A stretch of 64,000 bases of DNA, from NCBI GenBank assembly GCA_033675265.1, contig JAUJYZ010000752.1, positions 62,001 to 126,000 of the forward strand, read 5' to 3'. The stretch is from Actinostola sp. cb2023 (Eukaryota > Cnidaria > Anthozoa > Actiniaria > Actinostolidae). This document shows, one piece after another, positions 44,964-55,614 of the stretch; the first letter of the stretch is position 1; every line of letters begins with the position of its first letter. The notes below the pieces were generated by a model. It was not told the origin of the DNA. It saw only the letters and a program-made list of their open reading frames with translations, and searched no databases. The position numbers were made by a program, and so were the translations under genes.

Positions 44964-46643
44964 CTTTCTTGCATGGTGGTCACTTTATCACACTTTTCGG
45001 GATGGTGATTTCCTTCGCAATACGTGCAAGCTCTCGGTTTACGTGGTTTGAAGTTTTGTGTTCGGGACTGTGCTCTTGATAACAGTGCTCCCGCTGTTGG
45101 TACTATTGGTTCTTCTTGTGATTCTTGGTCATTTAGGAAGGACAGTTGGCCCTTTTCTTTGGTTTCGATTTCTTTCCGTAAGGCAGCTCTCAACTTGTCG
45201 AGTGATTTGTCTGCTGACGAGTCTGCTCTGAATATTGCGCACCGTACGTTTTCAGGTAGTTTCTTAAGAAGTATGGGTATTAAAAGGCTGCCGTAGGAGT
45301 CGGTCGTTACTCCTAGTGCTTCTAATCCGCGAACATTTGCTTCACATTTGTCGTAAAATGTTCTCAGGTTCTTTGTCTCGCCAGATGGTGTATATATCTT
45401 AGATAAACACTCCATATATGCGTTAATCAGGTTTTGTTTTTGGCCAAAGCGCTCTTTTAATAGTTCGATTTCTTTGCTGTAATTTTCTTTCGTTACAGTC
45501 AAAGGACATGAAGCATGCCCCCCTAGACTGCAATATTAAATTCATTATTGGACTTAAAATTCATTATTTGTCGTTCTCGTCAGTTCATTCTTCCGTTAAT
45601 GTAAACAAAAATACTGTAAATTCAAATCACGAACTCTAACTCCATATATAGAAACTACACAGGAATACCATCAGTGCCATTAAACCCAAATCAACCAATC
45701 AGAGTGGACCGTTCCCACGCCTGAAATTGACAAGAGATGATCGCGAAGTCAAAACATTTTAACATGGAAGAATGTCAAACCACTATTCAAGAATCAGAGT
45801 CTCTATCACGTGTATATCTCGAAAACTATGAAAAGATAGCTCAAGTATGTCGCAGTTTACTGGGAAGAGAAAGTTACGCTAAATTCACGTAAACATTGTT
45901 TATACATTGATTCCATGTACTCGCACCGTGACAGATGGCAGCGTATATCATGCACGTGTACATATCGTAAAATTTGTGTTTTATGACTCCACCACATTTT
46001 CTTTAAAATCACCATGCAAAAATATACGATGGCTTGGTTGAATCTTGGAATGCCGGAATGCAGTCAGAATTCGTGATATGAGTTTAATTTTGTTTTCGTA
46101 AACAGAAGATTGAAACGACCAAAAATCCAATAATGAATTGAATATTGCAGTATAGAGGGGCACGCTTCATGTCCTTTGACTGTAATGGCAGTCCAGCGAT
46201 AGCGCGCGCCGCTTCTCCTTTGAGCATTCCGAGTAAGTAATTAATCTTTTCAATGTCATTCAATGCGGTGTTTTCATCGATCGCTGCGCTAAAACTGTCC
46301 CAGAATGTGAGCCATTCTAACGGGTCTCCGATAAATGGTTTAATGGTTATTTTTGGCAAATTGATGTGAATTCGCGGAGTCGCTGCTTTTCCTAAACTAC
46401 TATTATGGACAGAGCTCACCGGGTTTTCTTGATGCTTGTCTTTGAAAAACTGTAAGATCTTGAATTTGCAATCCGATATGGTGTCCTGGAATGATAGGGC
46501 ATCTTCTGTTTCCTGTGTGATGTCTTCTTCTTTTTGCAAGGACAGCGCATTTGGGCATCCATTTGAAATATTTCTTCCGCTCTTCGTGTCAGCCTGTCCA
46601 CCAGCGCTGATAATTCGGCTTCGTTAGGAGCTTCTGATGTCAT
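44939..46643 (-). pseudogene. BEL/Pao gag, split by a MITE
   Basis: ATG near 46643, a frame change near 46540, then a DUF1759-type core (LPKITIKPFIGDPLEWLTFW, NYLLGMLKGEAARAIAGLPL). The frame breaks at a TA where the MITE 45496-46182 sits and resumes at 45493 (NYSKEIELLKERFGQKQN) through LLKKLPENVRCAIF to the first zinc knuckle CTYCEGNHHPEKC. With the MITE and one TA removed the frame is open across the site. A shift after 44980 moves the second knuckle (CMKCKRNITH) into another frame. Confidence 0.88.
45496..46182. mobile_element. TA-flanked MITE, 687 bp, in the BEL gag
   Basis: Inverted ends CAGTCAAAGGACATGAAGC and complement, about 60 bp long, with TA at 45494-45495 and 46183-46184. The tips are close to those of the Tc1-like element at 60176 (CAGTCACAGGACATAAG), so the same type of transposase may have moved both. 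No coding content. Confidence 0.88.
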
Positions 46644-46752
46644 CAATCTTTCTGCTTTTTTGATGTCTTGAGTGCAATGTCATTTGTAAGATCCTCGTAC
46701 GGACCTCATTTTCCTTATTTCTTCGGACATTTGCAGCCGGTTTCGGCACCAA

Positions 46753-46886
46753 TGTTACAATTAATGCAACATAACAAGTTTTAGGTCCTTGTCCATGATG
46801 GTTTATTAGCAGAAGCACTTCACAATACAACTCGCGCGCATTGTGACGCAGATAATTACATAATTAGTTTCATACATTTCATGACA
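46753..46886 (-). repeat. 5' LTR of the BEL/Pao element
   Basis: 134 bp, three differences from the other LTR (about 2 percent), so older than the Gypsy copy at 25.7-30.2 kb. Confidence 0.92.
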
Positions 46887-46891
46887 GCTCC

Positions 46892-47369
46892 AAAACCCAA
46901 TTTTATTTATCACCATATTCAAATACTCGTTCGGTACGGTATAGTACGATTTCTACAAAAGCAAGCAAACAGACAAACTCTAAATAACAAGAATTACAAT
47001 ACAATAAAGAAATAACCTGAATACTAACTTGAAAATTGGTTAAAGAATGAGAGCGACGATAATGATGGATATAGAACGATTAGAACTTGAACTGTAGAAC
47101 TTGAAGTGTAGACCTTGAACTTGAATTCTTGAACAACTTGAACTGACGCTCGATCGAACTAACTTTACTAAACTTAACTGAATTTGCATAATGAAAACAA
47201 AAGGATCACGCGTACGAAATAAGTAGAATTCCCAAAAGAAAACTAAAGAAACAAAGACTACTGAAACTAACGAAAAAACATGAAGACACGAAACTATGGC
47301 GACAACACATACTGTATACTGTATATAGGGAGGGAGAGAGAAACTAAGTGAGAGTGGTATTTTCCTACC
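46892..47369. other. Non-coding flank with TTGAACT-rich stretch
   Basis: No gene. TTGAACT/CTTGAA motifs recur at about 47085-47150. The 3' end of the transposase frame runs into this region without recognisable protein sequence. Confidence 0.4.
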
Positions 47370-48753
47370 TACTAGACGAAATTGCTTTAGGCGTTCATTA
47401 AAACGTTCAACATGAATTCTGGCTTTTGCAATCTTTCTAGTTGAAAGTTCCTCTGCTGCACTCATATTGCCTCTTCCTTTCAAAAATGCTGGTATCTTTA
47501 TGTGGGCTTGAAGGGGGTTAACTAAATCTTGTACAATAAATCCACGATCAACTAATATTACATCATTTGGATTAATGTGTTTCAGTATTCCACATTCTTT
47601 AGAAATCTGAACATCACCAATGTCTCCTTCATACAAAACATGGCAATGAAACACTTGAATGTGTTTGTGTGCTTGTAGGATGAATATGTATTTCCTTGCC
47701 TTGCAAAATTATTTGAAGTTTCAATCCTAAATTCTGTACAGTCAACAATACAGCGTACATTCCTCATGGTTTTGAAGTGAAACGCCACGACGGTTCCCTT
47801 GTGGGAAACAGGACAGTTTCCAAATCTCTAAAAACTTTGTAAATCAGTTGTATGTAAGTCGTGAAAATCTTTCTGATCATGGTTTGCTCGACCTATCTTT
47901 CAGGCATACTTCACAGCTAGCGTTTTTATCGTGAATCCTCTCCGTAGTCTCACGAGGCAGATAAAAAGTCTCTCTCATGTTGAAAAGTGAGAATCTGGAC
48001 CTTTTTTTTTCTTGCTTATTCCAGTCGATTGCTTGCCATTCCAGTACACAATCTTATCAAGAGGACAAATACTGCAGAGGAAGCTGTGCAAAGCCTCAAA
48101 CTGGGGTGCTGTCAGGCCCACAAAATGCTTCATTAACTTGGAATCATTGCACATACTTTCGTAAGATAAATTAGTTACAACGTTAGCTGCTTGTGACTCA
48201 TTCATCTTTGTAGCGATTTCATTTCACAGTACCAACCTTTGCAGACAACATGTACTTCGAATACTCTGTTTGAGATTCTTGATCAGAGACCATCTCGCCT
48301 GTACTGCAGCATTCGTACTGAAATTTGTTGTCTTCTGACCCAAGAGGCATTGAATAATTTGCTTCTTCCACTTCGAACACTCTCTGAATCACCTATAGCT
48401 TTTTGCTTTTTGTTCACCTGCCCAGATCTGGTTTTGGGTGACTTTATTTTCGGAATAGAAGCCATGAAGGTTGCTTTAAGGGGATCGGGTAATTCTGCAG
48501 TTCGACCTCTCTCTCCAGTCCTATGAAAAGCACATATATAGGTGGTTCTCGTAATTTTCGATACGTCAAAGTTTTAACTTGCACATGCATTAATCCAACA
48601 TTGGCATTTCTCGATCCCTTGCGATGGTTTTGGAAAGGGAATGAAGATCTTTTGACCCAATGCCTTCATCTCCTTGAGCGATTTATGAAGCTTTTCTTCA
48701 TATCTAGAATCGCTATTGCATCTTCCCCAGCAACAGTGTTTAGTACTCACCAT
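47370..48753 (-). pseudogene. THAP-domain DDE_4 transposase (ISL2EU/Harbinger-related), broken
   Basis: The ATG at 48753 opens a THAP-type zinc finger: CCWGRC, a conserved Trp (CWINAC), an in-frame TAG, then CAFH. A basic linker and a helix-turn-helix region follow (LMKHFVGLTAPQFEALHSFL), then shifted pieces with TTYIQLIYKVF. The DDE_Tnp_4 core is at 47788-47370: [16 protein letters not shown] (first Asp), [31 protein letters not shown] (second Asp) and ARIHVERFNERLKQF (Glu). Several frameshifts. Such enzymes mobilise DNA elements by cut and paste; no terminal inverted repeats were located. Confidence 0.8.
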
Positions 48754-48961
48754 TACTGATATGCCTGAGAACTTAAGTTAAGGTTTTGTTTGAATTTTTG
48801 ATTGAAATACTACGAAAACGATTCTCAAGCATACTGAAATCCTGTGAACAGATCACAATGTTTGTCTGAGTTACACGTGGGGTCCTAATTTATGCAATCT
48901 ATTTTTAGAATCTGTGCGGAGCGCTATTGTAATTAGCCAGCTACCTTTTAATTTAAAAATT

Positions 48962-49206
48962 ATTTTTAAACGAGACTTACCTGTAAGGTGAAGTTTGATT
49001 GTAATTCTACGAGTTATTGGTCAGGAGCGAAGAAGTCACGTGAGAGAGCACATGGAAAGCGAACAGTCAGTTTTTAAAAAGGTTTTGCGAATGGCCATTC
49101 CCATTCATTCAGGGTAGGGTATGCGGTGGGCACATGACTTCTTCGCTCCTGACCAATAACTTGTAGAATTACAATCAAACTTCACCTTACAGGTAAGTCT
49201 CGTTTA
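48962..49206. repeat. 245-bp palindrome related to the DIRS terminal repeat
   Basis: The left arm AAACGAGACTTACCTGTAAG to GGAGCGAAGAAGTCACGTG pairs with an inverted right arm that ends AAGTCTCGTTT. The inner left arm (CACGTGAGAGAGCACATGGA, AAGCGAACAGTCAG) matches the 5' terminus of the neighbouring DIRS element in reverse. It is either that element's internal complementary region or a terminal-repeat-only relative. Confidence 0.7.
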
Positions 49207-49261
49207 ATTTTTAAATTCTACTTCGTCATTGGTCTAAGTCGCTACGAAGTCACGTGAGATT

Positions 49262-50320
49262 TCAAAGCAATGGCCATGAGCATGGTTTATACATGGCTAA
49301 CATATTAAGACAGGACATAATAATAATAATTATGCCAATATTTTTAAATTTCAAAAGGTTATAACCAAAATTATCTGAATCATTATCTGTGATTGGTTTG
49401 TCATAAAACTTTCTAAAAGTTCCAACATTGGCCCATCCGGCAGCATTCATGATTGTCTTCACTGGCATGTTAGCAGCTTTAGCAGCGGATGTTGAGGCCG
49501 ATCGTGTGCTATGCGCACCATAGTCATTAATGTTAATACCAGCATTCTCTAAGACCTTCTTTAGCCAACGACTAATAGTATCAGAAGATACAGGCTTGAA
49601 AGGTTTGCAGTAACTTAGTAACAATTGTGAATGAGTACCCCTTATCAACTTGGTACGTTCAATATATTCCTTAAGAAGTGTAACAACACATAACGGTTTA
49701 TCTTCATCAAATGCTCGGAGTTCTAGACGCCCAAGGTGTTTTCCTGGCCTGGAGGTTTTGAGTAGCTTTTGTATGTAAAATATACAGTTTCCATCTGAAA
49801 GAGTCATGGCAGAGATATCCAATGCATGAATTGTTTGGCACCTTTGGCCTGACAGAAGCGCAATCAACATGGTTGTCTTTAGTGTTAAGTTCATTATGCT
49901 TAGGTTTTCTGGAGGGTGTAGCGTTTTCAAATACTTGAGGACTATAGAGACATCCCAGATCTCCTGGTAACGTGGGAGTGATGGTCGTGTAGTGTAGACA
50001 CCTCTAAGAAACTTTGTCACCAGTGGGTGATTACCAAATGTGCAGCCTTCAGGTGGGAATATAACATTGGACAATGCAGAGCGGGCAGTATTGATAGCAC
50101 TGTAGGAAAGCTGCTTTTGGTAGAGTTCACTTAGAAAATTTAGTCCATCTATGACAGATGATGAAACTGGATTAATTTCCCGTTCACCACAGTACAGTTC
50201 CCATCTCTGGAGGTATGATTTATACTGTTTTTGAGTTCCAGATTTCCAGGCCTGAAGTATGACATCTGAAGCTGTCTCTGATAGTCCCTGATCTGTGAGG
50301 AGTCCCCTGACAAGTGGCAT
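49262..50320 (-). CDS. DIRS tyrosine recombinase, apparently intact, 352 aa
   Basis: An uninterrupted frame with the features of phage-type tyrosine recombinases: SAM-like N-terminal domain (GTQKQYKSYLQRWELYC), the first catalytic Arg in LLSGQRCQTIHAL, HSTRSAS (His-x-x-Arg) and GWANVGTFRKFY with the catalytic Tyr. Its 5' end overlaps the RNase H frame by about 170 bp in another phase, as is usual in DIRS. It recombines circular cDNA with the genome. The start codon choice is uncertain. Confidence 0.88.
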   Translation of the reverse strand: MPLVRGLLTDQGLSETASDVILQAWKSGTQKQYKSYLQRWELYCGEREINPVSSSVIDGLNFLSELYQKQLSYSAINTARSALSNVIFPPEGCTFGNHPLVTKFLRGVYTTRPSLPRYQEIWDVSIVLKYLKTLHPPENLSIMNLTLKTTMLIALLSGQRCQTIHALDISAMTLSDGNCIFYIQKLLKTSRPGKHLGRLELRAFDEDKPLCVVTLLKEYIERTKLIRGTHSQLLLSYCKPFKPVSSDTISRWLKKVLENAGININDYGAHSTRSASTSAAKAANMPVKTIMNAAGWANVGTFRKFYDKPITDNDSDNFGYNLLKFKNIGIIIIIMSCLNMLAMYKPCSWPLL

Positions 50321-53009
50321 AGTAGAAGCTTTAATGTCTTGTGCAATGGGTGAATCAGTTCTGTGTTTGATGGCAGTAGAGTGTCCTTTTTCCTGGGGAG
50401 GATAAGAGAAGGTGCAATAAGCATATTAGCAAGGTATGGCCACCACGGTTGAGTTGGCCAGTGTGGCACAACAATAAGCCCTGTTGCTTTGTCTTCCTGC
50501 ACTTTCTGCAGAACCTTCTGAATTATACAGAAAGGGGGGAACGCATAGAAACAAAAATCTCTCCAGGATATATGGAAAGCATCGACTGCATATGCCCCAG
50601 GGTCGGGTTGATATGAGACATATCGTTTACATTTATAATTTATTCTAGATGCAAATAGGTCAATATCTGGCTTCAAGTGACTCTCAGCCATAGCCTCTTG
50701 AAACATTTGAGGATTTAGGCTCCATTCACTCTCCCTACGGGTTTTTCGCGATTCTGCATCAGCAGCTATGTTGTCTATCCCTGCAATATGAGATACAGTT
50801 ATCCAGACGTTATGTGATATACACCACTCCCAAATTTTAATGACTAATCTATTGATATCATTTGAGTGGCATGTTTCCATATGGTTTATACAAGCCACTG
50901 CAGTTGTGTTATCAACAAGGACATTGATAGATTTCTCTAATATCTTATCTGAGAATGACTGTAAGGCTAGGAAAACTGCCTTTGTCTCTAGATAGTTTAT
51001 GTGGTGTTCTGCTTCTGTTGGTGTCCAGCATCCGCCTGTGGGGATACCCTGTAATGTGCACCCCCACCCTGTTTTTGAGGCATCAGTAGTCATAGTGATT
51101 TGTGATATACCATGACTGACTGGATTGTATGCTGTCTCAACAGACTCTATCCACCATTTAAGGTCATTCTTTCCTTCAGGTGATAGCGACATAGGGCTGT
51201 CAAATTTACCCTTATTCTTTTTAAGAGCCTGGGTTTTATCTATTTCAATCCACCTGTAATGAAGTAGTCCATACATTACTCCAGGGAAACTGGAGGTTAG
51301 TAATCCTAAGACTTTTGCTACCTCCCTTATTGATGGTACAGCAGCTTCTAAGAGCTGTTGGCAGGCATCTTTAACTTTAAGAGATCATATTTACAAATAT
51401 GAGATAAAACTAAAATTTACTGGCAAGGGGGGTATCTCCGATTTTCTTTTAATTCCGCACAGTGTTAGCCTATTATATATCTAAATTCGCTGTGCAGTTA
51501 GTTTCGAAAAATATTTTTTAATTTTCGAGAAATTCGTCATAAACGAATTCGTCATAAACGAAGTCCTCTTGAAATCGACTCGAAACACGTCAGAATTAGA
51601 GACACATTTAACGAGCTCGGAAATAAGGAAAATAACAGTACTGCTCTTAAAAACCGTACGACCTTCTTTCTCACTCTCTAAATACTAGATTGCGTGATTT
51701 TGAGGTGAATTGCGTTATGTTTCATGAGCGAATTTTTTTTTTTGGCGAGGCATACATTTTAACTCGCCGAAAGTATCTATTCAACAAAGCTAATTTTCAC
51801 CAGGCGATAAACCTTCAAATCTTTCTGGCCTGCGCTTGTGAACTCTATGGATGATCATCTTTTCATATATGTAAACATTTCCTTGGGCAAATAATGTAGC
51901 GATTAGCTATAGCTGCCGAAAGTTGGTGAAAATGTGTTATTTACTTGACCTTTACAGGTCAATATCTCATAGCAAGTGTAGTATGAAAATACCTATCTGA
52001 TCTTCAATCACTAGTTTTGGCGAATAAAATACACCAAAATCAAATCACTATGAAGCTCTTACCTCAATGATACGGATATGGACTTGAGAAACGTCAGTTT
52101 TATTGTAATCCCATGGTCTTCCTTTTCGACTGTCTATTTATAACTTTTGATGAATGTTCAAAATGTCAAAAGTTTGACCGTATTTTTAGCGTACCTTCCC
52201 ATTCCTATTCTGATACGGTAAATGCGTAAAGGTTCAATAGGCCCATTTGTTTTTACGTTACTTTGTTCTTGAATTGTAGCTGTACTGTCGCAATTCTTCA
52301 TTGATTAGAACTAGACAAACAAACGTAACTTATGCAAATTACTGCAATAGGGATGATTGACAGAGCGAGAAGGCTTCCTTGAAATTTTAAGTTATGGAAA
52401 TTTATCAGATTGATATCAGTATTAATATATTTAAATTGAAGAAAAGTAAGATAGATACCTAGCAAAAAGAGTAAAAGTCGAAGACTATATAATTTAAAAC
52501 AATTTCTTTTTTACTTCTGAAAAAATGGAGCTGCAAAAATGATACATAACTCCCGTCCCCACCTACCTGGGGTGTTTTGGTCACCTTACAATAAAAACAT
52601 TTAAAATCAGTTCATTATTGGAAGCTTGCTGTTCGTTCAAATCTCTTGTTGGTGGCCGTCAGTGTAGTTTCGATCCAAAAGACAAAAAGCGACAAACTCA
52701 GATAATACCTTTACTTTCCACGAAGGATATTTCCAGGCATAAGTCTACTCTGACCTTTTCAGGTCCACAAAATGAAATCGATCTCATTCTTTGTCGGACA
52801 TTTTTATTCACCGAGCCAGCTCATCTAAATTCCATGACAATATGTCCGTATCATCGAGCTTCACTTGGAATAGGATGGACGCGAGGATCCAGCACAAGGT
52901 GTAGAGTTCCCCAAACCATTTCTGGTCATGACAAAAGCAAGGCAAGCACCTGGCCAAAGGGTGATCGAGGACTGGGAAAGGAAGAATCTTGGATCATATT
53001 ACATCGTAC

Positions 53010-53541
53010 CAGGAGCCCATAAGTAGGAGCCTCCATCTACCGTACTGGGTTTGTGAGACGACCTGTGACCGGATCAGGCTATTTTTAGAACACCTTTTCC
53101 CGCGAACTGATCATCAATCAATAGGAATCCCCCATGGGAATTACACGGAGCCAATCAGCATCAATGAGGTAGATGATTTGTGTTTATTTGTGATATATGA
53201 ACAAAGTGGCGGACGAAGAAATTGGCGAAATTGAAGAAACTGAAAGTGAAGAGAGCGATAGCGATAGTTACAGTGACTCTTTTGCAGAGTTTAGTAATTC
53301 ATCGGAAAGTGACCAAGAGTCTTCAAGTTCGTGTTCTGTTTCTCAAGGAACTAAAAAAACATCAAATAGTAAACCTACCAGGCCAAAAGCTAGAAACTCC
53401 GTAACAAAGCCGAAATCAAAAATCCCTGGTGTTAAAATTTCGCGGCAAAACTGGTGTTCTAAAAATAGCCTGATCCGGTCACAGGTCGTCTCACGAATAC
53501 ATCCCAGATCCCAGATGGAGGCTCCTACTTATGGGCTCCTG
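53010..53541. mobile_element. hAT-like MITE, 532 bp, with an open frame
   Basis: Inverted ends CAGGAGCCCATAAGTAGGAG, CCTCCATCT and complement; the arms extend about 90 bp (GTGAGACGACCTGTGACCGG, ATCAGGCTATTTTTAGAAC). The flanks share ATCGTAC (53003-53009, 53542-53548), a direct repeat of 7-8 bp. The interior starts a frame at 53197. Confidence 0.8.
53197..53460 (+). CDS. Acidic Ser/Asp/Glu-rich open frame inside the MITE
   Basis: ATG at 53199 (MNKVADEEIGEIEETESE), then a run of Ser, Asp and Glu to about residue 55, then a basic stretch (PTRPKARNSVTKPKSKIPGV). The frame runs on into the inverted repeat. No domain recognised. It may be the first exon of the transposase of the parent autonomous element, kept after internal deletion. 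Confidence 0.4.
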
Positions 53542-53717
53542 ATCGTACTGGTTTGTTTGTACCAGTAGGTTCAGGTGCGTTCAATGACATGCAGCTTCAG
53601 TTGTTGTTTACGGGATGACATTTATAGAGGAGAGTCCAAAACAAATGTCAGATCAGTCAATAAGTGATCACATGAGCAAACTAACTTTGGTGGTAAGTTT
53701 ATTTTACAATCATACAG

Positions 53718-54960
53718 TTGAACCTCCTGTAAGCGGACACCTCCCGTAAGCGGACACCTCCCGTAAGCGGACACCTCCCGTAAGCGGACACCTCCCGTAA
53801 GCGGACACCTCCCGTAAGCGGACACCTCCCGTAAGCGGACACCTCCCGTAAGCGGACACCTCCCGTAAGCGGACACCTCCCGTTAGCGGACACCTCCCGT
53901 AAGCGGACACCTCCCGTAAGCAGGCACCTCCCGTAAGCGGACACCTCCCGTAAATGGACACCTCTCGTATGCGTACACCTCCCGTAAGCGGACACATCCC
54001 GCAAGCGGACACCTCCCGTAGGCGTACACCTCCCGTAGGCGTACACCTCCCGTAAGCGGACACATCCCGTAAGCGGACACCTCCCGTAAGCGGCCACATC
54101 CCGTAAAAGCGCATTGGGACGAATGTGAAATGCACTATATAAGAATGGCCATTATTAAAATATTAATGTTAATGGACACCTCCCGTAAGCGGACACCTCC
54201 CGTAAGCGGACACCTCCCGTAAGCGGACACCTCCCGTAAGCGGACACCTCCCGTAAGCGGCCACCTCCCGTAAGCGGACACCTCCCGTAAGCGGACACCT
54301 CCCGTAAGCGGACACCTCCCGTAAGCGGACACCTCCCGTAAGCAGGACACCTCCCGTAAGCGGACACCTCCCGTAAGCAGGCACCTCCCGTAAGCGGACA
54401 CATCCCGTAAGCGGACACATCCCGTAAGCGGACACATCCCGTAAGCGGACACATCCCGTAAGCGGACACCTCCCGTAAGCGGACACCTCCCAGGCAGGCA
54501 CCTCCCGTAAGCGGGGACACCTCCCGTAAAAGCGCATTGGGACGAATGTGAAATGCGCTATATAAGAATGGCCATTATTAAAAAATATTAATGTTAATGG
54601 ACACCTCCCCCGTAAGCGGACACCTCCCGTAAGCGGACACCTCCCGGACACCTCCCGTAAGCGAACACACACCCGTAAGCGGACACATCCCGTCCCGTAA
54701 GCGGACACATCCCGTAAGCGGACACATCCCGTAAGCGGACACCTCCCGTAAGCGGACACCTCCCGTAAGCGGACACCTCCCGTAAGCGGACACCTCCCGT
54801 AAGCGGACACCTCCCGTAAGCGAACACATCCCGTAAGCGGACACATCCCGTAAGCGGACACCTCCCGTAAGCGGACACCTCCCGTCCCGTAAGCGGACAC
54901 CTCCCGTAAGCGGACACCTCCCGTAAGCGGACACCTCCCGTAAGCGGACACCCCGTAAGC
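53718..54960. repeat. Satellite array, 17-bp unit GTAAGCGGACACCTCCC
   Basis: About 70 units in three blocks. The 17-bp unit has no stop in any minus-strand frame, which creates several long but meaningless open frames. Variants: GGACACATCCC, AAGCAGGCACC, AGGCGTACACC. Two inverted (AAT)n/TATAGCGC-type cassettes (54105-54170, 54530-54596), nearly identical to each other, split the array; both sides have the same sequence, so the cassette was duplicated together with the array. Confidence 0.92.
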
Positions 54961-54964
54961 GGAA

Positions 54965-55614
54965 ATATGCTTTATAGATAGTCAGTTGTGGTATTCTAAA
55001 ACAGATACAAATGTAGAAGGCTCACTCTCGCCTTCTATCGGCTCCGATAGAAGGCTTGAGTTCGAGTTCTATCTGTTTAAAAATAGTATGCCAGGAGTGA
55101 TACTCGACACTTGGTGCGCGTTTTAATCCTATTACAATGAAATGCATTTATTTGCAAATCTTAGTCATCCCTTCTGATGTGATAGTGTAATTTGTATTTG
55201 TAAGCTTTATACATTTATGAATACCTTTATAAAATAAATATTAGGTACGAAAATAAGTCTGCAGCGCCAGACCACAGGAAGCCCATGTATTTTTTTTCAC
55301 GGGCAAGAAAATTTAAAACGTTTTATGAAAAAGATCAACTGTGGTTAGATACGACTAATGAAAGTAATTGACCTCGAAGAAATGAATTGAAGGCTTCGTA
55401 TACATTATTTTCACTTGTCAGCTACTATCCAGCTCCCTTCCTATACCCCCTGAGTATCATATGTGGTCACGTGAGTAAACAAGCAGCGGTTGAAAATATT
55501 CAGTGCAGTCCTCAACTGCAAATCATAACCAGAATATTCGTATTCCATCGATTGTTATCAAGCATCATATCAGAGGATACAATGAATGTTACAAGTAAGA
55601 ATCTAACCAAGAGG
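54965..55614. other. Non-coding core of the 5-kb element
   Basis: No gene. It holds the hairpin CGCCTTCTATCGG / CCGATAGAAGGC at about 55029-55055, flanked by matching TCTAAAACAGATA / TATCTGTTTAAAAA arms, and an inverted CACAGGAAGCCCA (55273-55285). A short frame at 55387-55626 is not convincing. Confidence 0.45.

Larger units (their letters stand above)
40609..46886 (-). mobile_element. Full-length BEL/Pao retrotransposon, 6278 bp
   Basis: 134-bp LTRs at both ends differ at three positions. A perfect target duplication GCTCC lies at 40604-40608 and 46887-46891. After the 5' LTR (right side) comes TTGGTGCCGAAACC, a typical primer-binding site. Minus-strand order: gag, DUF1758 protease, reverse transcriptase, RNase H, integrase, DUF5641-like tail. 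Several frameshifts and a 687-bp MITE in gag make it inactive. Confidence 0.95.
52612..53620 (+). pseudogene. Cys/His-rich coding fragment split by a MITE
   Basis: It opens just after an AG acceptor-like site at 52610-52611 and reads [60 protein letters not shown] to [11 protein letters not shown]. The MITE at 53010-53541 then interrupts it, and it resumes as TGLFVPVGSGAFNDMQ. The C...H, ICPYHR pattern suggests zinc binding. I recognise the style from multi-copy cnidarian proteins but cannot name a family. It may be a captured exon or part of this element's own gene. Confidence 0.5.

Noticed and set aside
40884..45296. Plus-strand frames of 60-183 codons across the BEL/Pao element
   Set aside because: Shadows of the minus-strand pol and gag frames; they lack ATG starts or domains.
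53622..54951. Several long minus-strand frames of 65-260 codons with the periodic text YGRCPLTGGVRLREVSA
   Set aside because: They are translations of a 17-bp satellite without stops; every frame is open and the codon pattern is set by the repeat, not by selection.
53718..54960. CRISPR-like regular repeats
   Set aside because: The units abut directly with no unique spacers, and the surrounding genome is animal.
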